Positions 41,198 through 49,752 of a DNA stretch of 64,000 bases are shown piece by piece. The notes under the pieces were generated by a model that was given only the letters and a program-made list of their open reading frames with translations, did not search any database and was not told the DNA's origin. The position numbers were made by a program, and so were the translations under genes. This DNA is from Telmatospirillum sp. (lineage in GTDB: Bacteria; Pseudomonadota; Alphaproteobacteria; Rhodospirillales; Magnetospirillaceae): positions 1 through 64,000 of the forward strand of contig JARLJB010000237.1 in NCBI GenBank assembly GCA_031291415.1. Reading direction: 5' to 3'. Within the stretch, counting starts at the first letter, position 1; each line of letters starts with the position of its first letter.

Positions 41198-42559
41198 TCA
41201 GCGCTTGGCGCTCGCCAGGACGCGGTCGACCATCTGCGCGGCGACGCCCAGATAATTTATCGGATCAGTCAGGCGATCGATTGCCGCCCGGTCCAGATAA
41301 CGGGCGACTTCTGTATTGGAAGCCAGGATATCGGCCAGCTTTTGCCCGGTTTCGTTGGCGGTGCGGCAAGCACCGTACACGACGTCATGCGCCTGCTGAC
41401 GGCCGATATGGGGCGCCAGTCCCATCATGACCGCCTCGGCGACGATCAACCCGTTCGTCATATCGAGGTTCTTGCGCATCCGTGCCTCGTCGACAATCAA
41501 GCCGCCCAGCATGAACTTGGCCTGATTGAGCGCTCCGGCGGTAAATACGAACCCTTCCGGGATGGCGATCCATTCCGTATGCCAGGGGCCGGTGGCGCGT
41601 TCGAAATCCTGGACCATGGCATCGACCATCAGCCCCGCCTGCTGGCGAACGGACTTCGCCGCGGCCAGCATGAGTTCGCTCGAAATGGGATTGCGCTTCT
41701 GCGGCATGGTGCTGGAGGCACCGCGACCGGCCACGAACGGTTCGAAGACTTCGCCGAACTCCGTCGAGGCCATCATCATCACGTCGTAAGCGATCTTGCC
41801 CAGCGACCCGGTAACCAGTGCGAGAAAATTGATGGCCTCGGCAAAGCCGTCCCTGGCGACATGCCAGGTCGAGGCCGGAATGCCAAGACCGAGTTCATGC
41901 ATCATCGCTTCCTGCACATCGAGCCCGCGATCTCCAAGCGAGGCAAGGGTTCCGGCGGCTCCGGCAAATTGCCCGACCAGAACGCGAGGGCGGAGTTGTT
42001 CCAGGCGTTCGGCATGCCGATCGAACATGGCGAGCCAAATCGCCGTCTTGTATCCGAAGGTAATCGGTAACGCATGCTGCAGGTGCGTGCGTCCGGCCAG
42101 CGGCGTATCCCGATAACGCTGCGACAGGCCGGCGAGAATGCGCCGGAGCTCGGCGATATCCGTCGCGACGAGGTCTAGTCCGGCGCGGATCTGCAACACG
42201 ACAGCCGTGTCCATGATGTCCTGGGTGGTCGCCCCCCAGTGAACGTAACGGCCGGCTTCACCGCACATCTCCACCAACTGGTGCACCAGGGGCAAAATCG
42301 GATATCCGACGATCTCGGTTTCGTGCCGCAGCCGGTCCAGATCAAGCTTGTCGAAATCCGACCGCGCGGCGATTTCCTTGGCTGCGTCGGCTGGAATCAC
42401 GCCGCATTTCGCCTCGGCCCGCGCCAGGGCGACCTCGACCTCGATGTAGCGGGAGATCAACGCGAAATCCGAAAAGATCTCACGGATCTGCGGTGTTCCA
42501 AAAGCGTCACGATATAGAATCGAATCAACGACGGTCGTGGACGTCAACTGGCTGCTCAT
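41198..42559 (-). CDS. Fumarase/aspartase-superfamily lyase (PcaB/adenylosuccinate lyase-like)
   Basis: 453 residues. The superfamily signature G-A-S-S-T-M-P-Q-K-R-N-P (about residues 285-296) and the earlier T-T-Q-D-I-M-D-T and R-T-H-L-Q-H-A-L-P motifs are intact. The closest look is to 3-carboxy-muconate cycloisomerase and adenylosuccinate lyase relatives. Such enzymes usually split a C-N or C-O bond to release fumarate. No purine or protocatechuate genes are near; the partners are a dicarboxylate transporter and a GntR regulator. A catabolic lyase acting on an imported succinyl-type compound is more likely than PurB or PcaB. The start ATG lies 12 bases from the operator. Confidence 0.85.
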   Translation of the reverse strand: MSSQLTSTTVVDSILYRDAFGTPQIREIFSDFALISRYIEVEVALARAEAKCGVIPADAAKEIAARSDFDKLDLDRLRHETEIVGYPILPLVHQLVEMCGEAGRYVHWGATTQDIMDTAVVLQIRAGLDLVATDIAELRRILAGLSQRYRDTPLAGRTHLQHALPITFGYKTAIWLAMFDRHAERLEQLRPRVLVGQFAGAAGTLASLGDRGLDVQEAMMHELGLGIPASTWHVARDGFAEAINFLALVTGSLGKIAYDVMMMASTEFGEVFEPFVAGRGASSTMPQKRNPISSELMLAAAKSVRQQAGLMVDAMVQDFERATGPWHTEWIAIPEGFVFTAGALNQAKFMLGGLIVDEARMRKNLDMTNGLIVAEAVMMGLAPHIGRQQAHDVVYGACRTANETGQKLADILASNTEVARYLDRAAIDRLTDPINYLGVAAQMVDRVLASAKR

Positions 42560-42570
42560 TGTGCCTACCT

Positions 42571-42626
42571 AATTTTGTCCGGACATTATGTGTTGAGCAA
42601 ACCCTACATAATGTCCGGACAAAATT
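42571..42626. promoter_or_regulatory. Nested palindrome operator between lyase and gntR
   Basis: A perfect inverted repeat: 21-base arms at 42571-42591 and 42606-42626 separated by 14 bases. Each arm contains its own palindrome TGTCCGGACA (42576-42585 and 42612-42621) and next to it CATAAT, a -10-like hexamer pointing outward in each direction. This gives two identical operator sites placed over divergent promoters for the lyase operon and for the regulator gene. TGT-N4-ACA spacing suits a GntR/HutC dimer. Confidence 0.8.
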
Positions 42627-42685
42627 CAACGGGCAGAAGCGACGGGTTGACTGTCGAGACCATTTGGATCGAGCATAGAGGCGAC

Positions 42686-43426
42686 ATGAAAGAAACGCGG
42701 TACGCGCAGGTGGCGCGCGATATTTCGGAGGGAATCTCCTCCGGGCAATTCCCGGTCGGCTCCCAGCTTCCGACCGAAGCGATGTTGTGCCAGCGCTATG
42801 GGGCAAGTCGTCATACCGTGCGTAGCGCCATGCGCGAACTCCAGGAAATGGGGTTGGTCTCACGCAACAAGAAAGCGGGCACGCGGGTGGAGGCGACTCC
42901 GGCGTCGATCGGCTATCGTATCTCGCTGGCTTCCATCGATGATCTCAGCCAATTCGGCGCCAATCATGTCCGTGTGGTGCGGCAGGTTCAGCCGTTCGTC
43001 ACGGACAGGACTCAGGCGGAGATTTTCGGTTGTCCGGTTGGAGTTCGCTGGCTGCGTATATCGAGCGTGCGGCTGAGCAGCCACTCCAACGATTTGCCGA
43101 TCGGCTGGACGGACGTCTATGTCGAGGAGATTTATCCCGATCTGGCGGACGTCGTCAGAAGACAACCCGAGCGTCTCGTCTCGTCACTGATCGAGATGAA
43201 TTACGGCCTGTGCGTCGCCGAGGTCCGCCAGACGATCGAAGCCACCGTCGTGCCGGCGCATCTGACTGACGAGTTGCGCGTTCCCCCCGGTTCACCGGCC
43301 CTGAAGATCATTCGACATTATTTCGACGTGACGGGAAAATCCTTTGAAACCTCGATTACGATTCATCCTGCCGACCGTTTCGTGTTTTCGATGCGCCTGA
43401 CGCGTGAACGGGCGGGGGTCCAGTGA
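42686..43426 (+). CDS. GntR/HutC-family transcriptional regulator
   Basis: 246 residues from the ATG at 42686 (AGAGG just upstream); the frame is open back to 42575, but that would run through the operator. The N-terminal winged helix (about residues 1-70, with L-P-T-E-A-M-L-C-Q-R-Y-G-A-S-R-H-T-V-R) is typical of GntR and the rest is a UTRA effector domain as in HutC/FarR. It is divergent from the lyase-transporter operon and separated only by the nested palindrome, so it likely represses both until the inducer, perhaps the lyase substrate, is bound. Confidence 0.93.
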   Translation: MKETRYAQVARDISEGISSGQFPVGSQLPTEAMLCQRYGASRHTVRSAMRELQEMGLVSRNKKAGTRVEATPASIGYRISLASIDDLSQFGANHVRVVRQVQPFVTDRTQAEIFGCPVGVRWLRISSVRLSSHSNDLPIGWTDVYVEEIYPDLADVVRRQPERLVSSLIEMNYGLCVAEVRQTIEATVVPAHLTDELRVPPGSPALKIIRHYFDVTGKSFETSITIHPADRFVFSMRLTRERAGVQ

Positions 43427-43614
43427 CGGCCTGTCGGGCGTCGCGGTGGGTTGACAGCCGGGCGTCCCGAGTCTCACATCTGGGTTTCGGCTTGGCAAAA
43501 CCGGTGGCGACGCCGATGTAGGGCTTGTCGCAACCTGTCACTGTCGAATGCGTGAATTCCCACCTTTTCCGATCGCAAGCCTTGTCCCCGATCGGTTCCA
43601 TCGAAGGAGCATCC

Positions 43615-46272
43615 ATGTCAGACGCCCTCTCCGGCGATGCCGCCCCCCGTTCCGTCCACCTCGCCGACTACCAGAGTCCTGTTTTTTTCATCGAGTCTGT
43701 CGATCTGACATTCGATCTGGGCGAACAGGACACCGTGGTGATGGCGAGCCTGGCAATCCGGCGCAATCCCGCCTCGGCGTCGGCGACGGCGTCACTGCGG
43801 CTGGATGGAGAGGCCTTGGAACTGCGTTCGCTGATGCTTGATGGCCAGACGCTGGGGGCTGACCGCTATGTTTTGGAGCCGGGACATTTGACGATCCGGG
43901 ATCCGGGGCAGTCCTTTCGGCTCGATATCGAGACGGTAATCCGACCGCAGGACAATACCGAGCTATCCGGTCTCTACAAGTCCGGGGGAAATTTCTGTAC
44001 TCAGTGCGAGGCGGAAGGATTCCGCAGGATCACCTACTTCCTCGACCGGCCCGACGTGATGGCCCGCTACAGCACGACGATCCGTGCCGACAAAAGCCAC
44101 TATCCGGTGTTGCTGTCCAACGGGAATCCCGCCGGCCAGGGAGATCTGCCCGATGGGCGCCATTGGGCCAAGTGGGTCGATCCGCATCCCAAGCCGTCCT
44201 ACCTTTTCGCCCTGGTCGCCGGCCAACTGGTGGCGACCAGGGACAGCTTCACCACGCGGTCGGGCCGGACCGTTGCCCTGGGCATCTGGGTTCGTCGCGG
44301 CGACGAGAACAAATGCGCCCATGCCATGCGATCGCTGAAAGCGGCCATGGCCTGGGACGAACAGGTGTTCGGCCTGGAATATGACCTCGATGTCTTCAAT
44401 ATCGTCGCCGTGTCGGACTTCAACATGGGGGCGATGGAGAACAAGGGTCTCAACGTCTTCAACACGAAATATGTGCTGGCCCGTCCCGAGACAGCGACCG
44501 ATTCCGACTATCAGGGGATCGAGGGCGTCATCGGGCACGAGTATTTTCATAACTGGACCGGTGACCGGGTGACATGCCGCGATTGGTTCCAGCTTTCGCT
44601 CAAGGAAGGACTGACCGTTTTCCGCGACCAGGAGTTTTCCGCCGACCGCGGTAGCCGGGCGGTCAAGCGGATCGCCGATGTGCGAACCCTGCGGGCGCGG
44701 CAGTATCCCGAGGACAATGGGCCGTTGGCGCATCCGGTTCGGCCGGAAAGCTATATCGAGATCAACAATTTCTATACGGCCACGGTCTACGAGAAGGGGG
44801 CCGAGATCGTCCGGATGATCCACACGCTGCTGGGGCCGGCCGACTTCCGCAAGGGAATGGATCTCTATTTCGCCCGGCACGACAACAGCGCCGTGACCAT
44901 TGAGGATTTCGTCGCCGCGATGAGTGATGCCAGCGGCGTTGATCTCTCCCGCTTCAAGCGTTGGTATGGACAAGCCGGAACACCGGAGATGACGGCTTGC
45001 GGCCATTATGACGCCGCCACGCGATGCTACGACCTGACGATTCGCCAGCAGACCGCGCCGACAGCGGGGCAAGCCGAAAAACAACCACTGGTTCTTCCGA
45101 TCGCCATGGGGCTTCTGGCTCCCGACGGCATGGAAATGCCGACCCGCCTGCAGGGCGAGGCCCAGGCCGTGGCAGGCACGCGCGTCCTGACGGTGACCGA
45201 GGCAGAGCAGACCTTCCGGTTCGTGGATGTTCCGGTTGCTCCGATTCCGTCCTTGCTGCGTGGTTTTTCAGCGCCCGTGCGTTTCAAGGGAACGCCGCTC
45301 GGTCATCTTAAGTTCCTGGCGGCTTTCGATACCGATCCGTTCGCCAGGTGGGAAGCCGGGCAGCAGGTGGCGACACATCATCTGTTCGCTCTGGTCGAGG
45401 CTGTGCGAAATGGCGTGCCATTGGCTGCCGATGCCGACTTGATCGATGCAATGCGCCGGACTCTGGCGGCTGGTGAGGCCGATCCTGCCTTTGCCGCGCA
45501 GGCGTTGCTGCTGCCCAGCGAGGCGGCGTTGGCCGATGCCATGGCGGTGGTCGATGTCGAGGCGATCCATCGGGCCCGCCAATTCCTGCGCGGCGCGATC
45601 GGTGAGGCGTTGGCCGGCGATTTGACTGCCGTCTATGAACGCTTGACCGACCAAGGGCCTTACGCCATCGACGCAACGGCGATCGGCCGGCGGGCCTTGC
45701 GCAATGTCTGTCTTGCCTACCTTTCGGCTGATGGAACGCCGGCTGCGGTCGCTCGGTTGACCGCGCAGATTTCCGACGGACGCAACATGACCGATGTCCT
45801 TGCTGCCCTTGGCCTGTTGGGAGACATCGAGGGCGCCGAACGCGAGGCGGCCTTCACGGAATTCTACAAGACTTGGCAGGACGACGATCTGGTCGTCGAC
45901 AAATGGTTCTCGCTACAAGCGACCAGCGCGTTGCCGGGAACCTTGGCGCGGTGCGTCGGCCTTCTGGAGCATCCGGCTTTCGATCTGAAGAATCCCAACC
46001 GCGCGCGTGCCCTGGTCGGAGCCTTCAGCCATGCCAACCAGCTTCGCTTCCATGACGCCAGCGGTGCCGGCTATGCTTTTCTTGCCGATCGGATCATCGC
46101 CCTCGACCCGATGAACGCGACGACCGCGGCTCGCCTCTGTCAGCCCCTGGGGGCCTGGCGGCGCCATGACGCCGGACGGCAGATCCTGATGCGTGAGGCG
46201 CTCGAACGGATTCTGAAAACATCGGGCCTTAGTCGGGGAACCTACGAGATGGCGAGCAAAAGTTTAGTGTAA
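43615..46272 (+). CDS. pepN: Aminopeptidase N
   Basis: 885 residues from the ATG at 43615, which has GAAGGAG seven bases upstream. It is an M1 metallopeptidase: G-A-M-E-N substrate motif at residues 272-276, zinc site H308-E-Y-F-H312 and E331. Length and the C-terminal helical part match E. coli PepN (870). It removes N-terminal residues from peptides in the cytoplasm. It is a single gene after gntR, but it lies upstream of a TonB system and an oligopeptide importer, so it could finish the digestion of imported peptides. No signal peptide is seen. Confidence 0.96.
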   Translation: MSDALSGDAAPRSVHLADYQSPVFFIESVDLTFDLGEQDTVVMASLAIRRNPASASATASLRLDGEALELRSLMLDGQTLGADRYVLEPGHLTIRDPGQSFRLDIETVIRPQDNTELSGLYKSGGNFCTQCEAEGFRRITYFLDRPDVMARYSTTIRADKSHYPVLLSNGNPAGQGDLPDGRHWAKWVDPHPKPSYLFALVAGQLVATRDSFTTRSGRTVALGIWVRRGDENKCAHAMRSLKAAMAWDEQVFGLEYDLDVFNIVAVSDFNMGAMENKGLNVFNTKYVLARPETATDSDYQGIEGVIGHEYFHNWTGDRVTCRDWFQLSLKEGLTVFRDQEFSADRGSRAVKRIADVRTLRARQYPEDNGPLAHPVRPESYIEINNFYTATVYEKGAEIVRMIHTLLGPADFRKGMDLYFARHDNSAVTIEDFVAAMSDASGVDLSRFKRWYGQAGTPEMTACGHYDAATRCYDLTIRQQTAPTAGQAEKQPLVLPIAMGLLAPDGMEMPTRLQGEAQAVAGTRVLTVTEAEQTFRFVDVPVAPIPSLLRGFSAPVRFKGTPLGHLKFLAAFDTDPFARWEAGQQVATHHLFALVEAVRNGVPLAADADLIDAMRRTLAAGEADPAFAAQALLLPSEAALADAMAVVDVEAIHRARQFLRGAIGEALAGDLTAVYERLTDQGPYAIDATAIGRRALRNVCLAYLSADGTPAAVARLTAQISDGRNMTDVLAALGLLGDIEGAEREAAFTEFYKTWQDDDLVVDKWFSLQATSALPGTLARCVGLLEHPAFDLKNPNRARALVGAFSHANQLRFHDASGAGYAFLADRIIALDPMNATTAARLCQPLGAWRRHDAGRQILMREALERILKTSGLSRGTYEMASKSLV

Positions 46273-47011
46273 TACTACCAAATCGTGTTGTCGGTCATCG
46301 CTATTGCCATCTTCCGTCATCCCCGTCTCCGGTAAGCGCCAGGCGATGATCGGGAACGCTGCGACGGGGTAAGCAAGAATGTTGCCGGCGCCGACGACGA
46401 GGAAACCCGGATGGGCTGGACATGGCAACCGTCGTTGGACTGAGTGCCGGGGCATTCTCTTCGACGTGAAATTTTCGTTGAGGATCATGGTGGATCGCCC
46501 TGATGCGGAAGCTGAGGCGCGATCGCCGGAGTTCCGAATCAAGACTGTCCGCCAAGCCCTTGTATTGCCCAAAAACAACGGTGATTTTACGAGCGGGCGA
46601 AAGTCTCGCAGATAACCGAAAGCGACTATCGGTTGGGCAGAGAAGCGTAATTTTTGTGCATAAAAGATCAATAAATGGGCATTTTACGTCGAATTTGAGT
46701 GGTCAACATGCCCTGAGCGTGGAATTTAATTGCGCGAAGGTCCTTGAACTATCCCCGGCGCCGTGGTACGGGGAACAGCATATCGCCGCGGAGGCCTGGG
46801 AGCTTTCCGGCGAAGGGCTGCCCTGCCCGGTCTACCGAAAACGACGGTGCCGTCGGTCAATGTGCCACCACTTGAGCGGTCGGCATTTTGGGCTTCCAGT
46901 GGGTGGGGCCACGATCGCCATGAGAAGCGATGGTCGGGGTACACCCGGGGGGGCTGCGGGGAGGGTGTTTTGGGTCGTGGCGCGCCACCGGCTGGATCAG
47001 CCGATGGGCGG
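46273..47011. other. Intergenic region before TonB operon, no gene recognised
   Basis: 739 bases with no gene that can be supported. An open frame on the plus strand runs into tonB, but its upstream part has low-complexity composition unlike a protein and no ribosome site. Bases 46640-46730 are AT-rich and could carry the tonB promoter. Bases 46900-46990 are very G-rich. No Fur-type box was recognised. Confidence 0.5.
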
Positions 47012-47677
47012 ATGAACGGTGTGGGAGAAATTGACTTGATAAAGTATGCGCAGCAGCAGCGCGCCACTCCTCGGAAGCTCGGCGGGTTTGCCGTCGTCAT
47101 CTTGTTGCACGTCTTGATGGTCTACGGACTGGTGACAGGTTCGGCCCATCGGGTCGTCGAGGCGGTTCGCCAGCCTCTGATGACGAAGATCATTCAGGAG
47201 GTGAAGCCGCCGGATCAACCGCCGCCGCCGCCGCCGCCGAAGTTGGCGCCGCCGCCGCCGCCTTATATTCCTTTGCCGGAAATTCAGGTCCGTCAGGCGC
47301 CGACGGCGACAAACGCGATCACGCAGGTGACCAATACCAAACCGGTGGAAGCCCCGCCGCCGGCCCCGCCGGCCCCGCCGGCTCCGAAACACGACCCGGT
47401 TCACGTCGCGCCGGTCGCGTCGGCCAGTTCCTGCCAGAAACCCGAATATCCGTCGATTTCGCGACGTATGGAAGAAACCGGGACCGTGGTCCTCAGCCTT
47501 TTGATCGATCTGGACGGCAAGGTTATCGACAGCAAGGTCTCGCAGAGCAGTGGACATAACCGTCTTGACGAGGCCGCGCGTCAGGCGCTGTCCCTTTGCA
47601 ATTTCAAACCGGGAACTGTGGACGGCAAACCAGAGCAGGCCTGGGCGCAGATCCGCTATACCTGGACACTTAATTGA
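47012..47677 (+). CDS. TonB energy-transducing protein
   Basis: 221 residues from the ATG at 47012. One membrane anchor (about residues 22-42) is followed by a proline-rich spacer with runs of six or seven P, then P-A-P-P-A-P-P-A-P-K, and a C-terminal TonB fold (E-Y-P-S-I-S-R-R-M-E-E-T-G-T-V-V-L near residue 148). It spans the periplasm to energise outer-membrane receptors. It is followed by exbB and two exbD genes, so it forms a complete, probably dedicated, TonB system. The start is not certain; a GTG at 47021 is possible. Confidence 0.93.
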   Translation: MNGVGEIDLIKYAQQQRATPRKLGGFAVVILLHVLMVYGLVTGSAHRVVEAVRQPLMTKIIQEVKPPDQPPPPPPPKLAPPPPPYIPLPEIQVRQAPTATNAITQVTNTKPVEAPPPAPPAPPAPKHDPVHVAPVASASSCQKPEYPSISRRMEETGTVVLSLLIDLDGKVIDSKVSQSSGHNRLDEAARQALSLCNFKPGTVDGKPEQAWAQIRYTWTLN

Positions 47678-47733
47678 GCTGCCACCTGGCAACCAAACGC
47701 AAAACTAGAACTTCAGACTCCGGAGTAATATCA

Positions 47734-48672
47734 ATGTCTTTCCATGCCTTCCTTCCGGCGCGCCGAATGGCTTTGACTTTCGCCTTGATCGCGGCCGTCG
47801 CCACCGGAGCGCCCTTGTTCGGCGCCTCCGCTGCTGATCAGGCAGCCCCCGCCGCCGCTCCGGCTGCGGCTGCTCCTGCCGCCGCCCCCGCTGCTGCTCC
47901 CGCAGCCGAGTCGACCGCTGCGCCGGCCAATCCGGCCAGCGACGTGACGGCGCCGGCGCCGAAGGTCACCGTGGATAATCCTTATGGTCTCGATGCCTTG
48001 TGGGCCCAGGGCGACATCGTCGCACGCGGCACCCTGATCATCCTGGTCATCATGTCGATGTCGACTTGGTACATTCTGATCCTCAAGCTGATCGAACAGA
48101 CCCGTCTGTTGATCCGCGCCAAGGCCGCCAACAAGAATTTCTGGCGCTCGGCGAGCCCGGCCGAGGGTTTGAAGACGCTGTCCGCCGACAGCCCCTTCTA
48201 TTTCATCGCGGCAAGCGGTCTCGAGGCCGTTGAGCATCACGAGGGCTCGCTGGTCGAGAACATCGATCTCAATACCTGGGTGAGCATGTCGGTCCAGCGC
48301 GCGGTCGAGCAGATCATCAGCCGGCTGCAGGGTGGCTTGGCGGTGCTGGCGACTGTCGGTTCGACGGCCCCCTTCGTTGGCCTGTTCGGTACGGTGTGGG
48401 GCATTTATCATGCTCTGACCGCCATCGGCATTGCCGGCCAGGCGTCGATCGACAAGGTGGCCGGTCCGGTCGGCGAGGCGCTGATCATGACGGCGATCGG
48501 TCTGGCGGTCGCGGTTCCCGCCGTGCTCGGCTACAACTGGCTGGTCCGTCGCAACAAGGCTTGCATGGAAGCGGTCCGCAACTTCAGTGGTGATCTCCAC
48601 TCCGTCCTGATCTCCGGCGATACCAGCCAGCGTCTGGCACATCAGCCCGGTAGCGCTGCCCGGGCCGGGTGA
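47734..48672 (+). CDS. exbB: ExbB proton-channel subunit with N-terminal export signal
   Basis: 312 residues from the ATG at 47734 (CGGAG eight bases upstream). The first 36 residues form a signal peptide, followed by an alanine/proline-rich linker of about 50 residues, then the three-helix MotA/TolQ/ExbB core with G-S-T-A-P-F-V-G-L-F-G-T-V-W-G-I and A-L-I-M-T-A-I-G-L-A-V-A-V-P-A. It forms the proton-conducting complex with ExbD. ExbB proteins with such an exported N-terminal extension form a known subclass. Confidence 0.95.
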   Translation: MSFHAFLPARRMALTFALIAAVATGAPLFGASAADQAAPAAAPAAAAPAAAPAAAPAAESTAAPANPASDVTAPAPKVTVDNPYGLDALWAQGDIVARGTLIILVIMSMSTWYILILKLIEQTRLLIRAKAANKNFWRSASPAEGLKTLSADSPFYFIAASGLEAVEHHEGSLVENIDLNTWVSMSVQRAVEQIISRLQGGLAVLATVGSTAPFVGLFGTVWGIYHALTAIGIAGQASIDKVAGPVGEALIMTAIGLAVAVPAVLGYNWLVRRNKACMEAVRNFSGDLHSVLISGDTSQRLAHQPGSAARAG

Positions 48673-48677
48673 GCGTC

Positions 48678-49115
48678 ATGGCGATGTCGGTCGGCCCCGC
48701 AGATGGCGGGGATGAGGACGAACTGAATTCATCGATCAACACCACGCCGCTGGTCGACGTGATGCTGGTCTTGCTGATCATTTTCCTCATCACTATTCCT
48801 GTGGTGACGCATACCGTGCCGGTGGCGTTACCGAAGGAGAGCAACGTCCCCACGCAGACGAAACCGGAGAACGTCAATATCTCGGTCAATCGTCAGGGAG
48901 ATATCTTCTGGGGAGAACGGAAGCTGGCCAACCTCGAAGCCCTGGTCGACAAGCTGAAGGTCGAAGCGGTCAAGGAGCCGCAGCCGGAAGTGCATATTCG
49001 TGGGGACCAGGAAGCGCGTTACGAGTCGGTTGGACGGGTGGTTCTGGCCTGCCAGCGAGCCGGCATCAGCAAGGTCGGGTTCATCACCGAGCCGCCGGCT
49101 GGCGTCGCGCAGTGA
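48678..49115 (+). CDS. exbD: ExbD, first copy
   Basis: 145 residues from the ATG at 48678, chosen because the resulting M-A-M-S-V-G start parallels the M-A-M-N-V-G start of the second copy; a GTG at 48669 overlapping the exbB stop is the alternative. One membrane helix near the N-terminus contains the proton-binding D in N-T-T-P-L-V-D-V-M-L-V-L-L. The periplasmic domain follows. ExbD couples proton flow to TonB. Confidence 0.94.
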   Translation: MAMSVGPADGGDEDELNSSINTTPLVDVMLVLLIIFLITIPVVTHTVPVALPKESNVPTQTKPENVNISVNRQGDIFWGERKLANLEALVDKLKVEAVKEPQPEVHIRGDQEARYESVGRVVLACQRAGISKVGFITEPPAGVAQ

Positions 49116-49255
49116 TCAGCCCGGCGGGTTGGTTCGGGGGTGTCGCGCCGATCCTGAAGGTGCGCGTCCCGGGGGCGATCCCACGGGTGGACGGCGATGG
49201 ATGGGAAGGGGGCGCGATTATCAAGCAGCGTCCCGAGTGGAAGGATTGAAGACCC

Positions 49256-49684
49256 ATGGCGATGAATGTCGGGAGTGGTTCGGGGGAGCAGGAGGTGATG
49301 GTGGACATCAACACCACGCCGTTGATCGACGTGATGCTGGTGTTGCTGATCATGCTGATCATCACCATCCCGATTCAAACCCACGCGGTGAAGTTGGACA
49401 TGCCGACCGGCAATCCGCCGGCAGCCAGCACTCCGCCGGTAGTGATCGACATTGATGTCGATTTTGACGGAACCATCACCTGGAATGGTCAGCTGGTGCG
49501 TGACCGCCAAGAGCTGGAATACCGTCTGAAGACCGAGGCGGCAGATCCGGTCGACCAGCCGGAAGTGCATGTGCGGCCCAATAAACTGGCCACCTATAAG
49601 TACGTGGCGGCCGTCATGGCGTCGGCCCAACGGTTGGGTGTCAACAAGATCGGCATTGTCGGCAACGAACAGTTCATGAATTGA
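49256..49684 (+). CDS. exbD2: ExbD, second copy
   Basis: 142 residues. The N-terminal helix again carries N-T-T-P-L-I-D-V-M-L-V-L-L with the conserved D. It differs clearly from the first copy in the periplasmic domain. Two different ExbD proteins in one operon are common in TonB systems of Xanthomonas and sphingomonads, where the second may tune receptor choice. The 140-base gap after the first copy is unusually long for this operon and contains no gene. Confidence 0.94.
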   Translation: MAMNVGSGSGEQEVMVDINTTPLIDVMLVLLIMLIITIPIQTHAVKLDMPTGNPPAASTPPVVIDIDVDFDGTITWNGQLVRDRQELEYRLKTEAADPVDQPEVHVRPNKLATYKYVAAVMASAQRLGVNKIGIVGNEQFMN

Positions 49685-49752
49685 CCTGTACCGGATCTCT
49701 CGAATCTTGACGGCTCTTTCTGTCCTTCAACCTTAAGCTGGAACCTCCTTCG

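Noticed and set aside
41198-42559. Assignment of the lyase as PurB or PcaB
   Set aside because: The signature is shared by the whole superfamily and the neighbours are a dicarboxylate transporter and GntR regulator, not purine or protocatechuate genes.
46763-47011. N-terminal extension of the TonB gene
   Set aside because: The extended part has no ribosome site and a composition unlike a TonB N-terminus; the membrane anchor follows naturally from the ATG at 47012.
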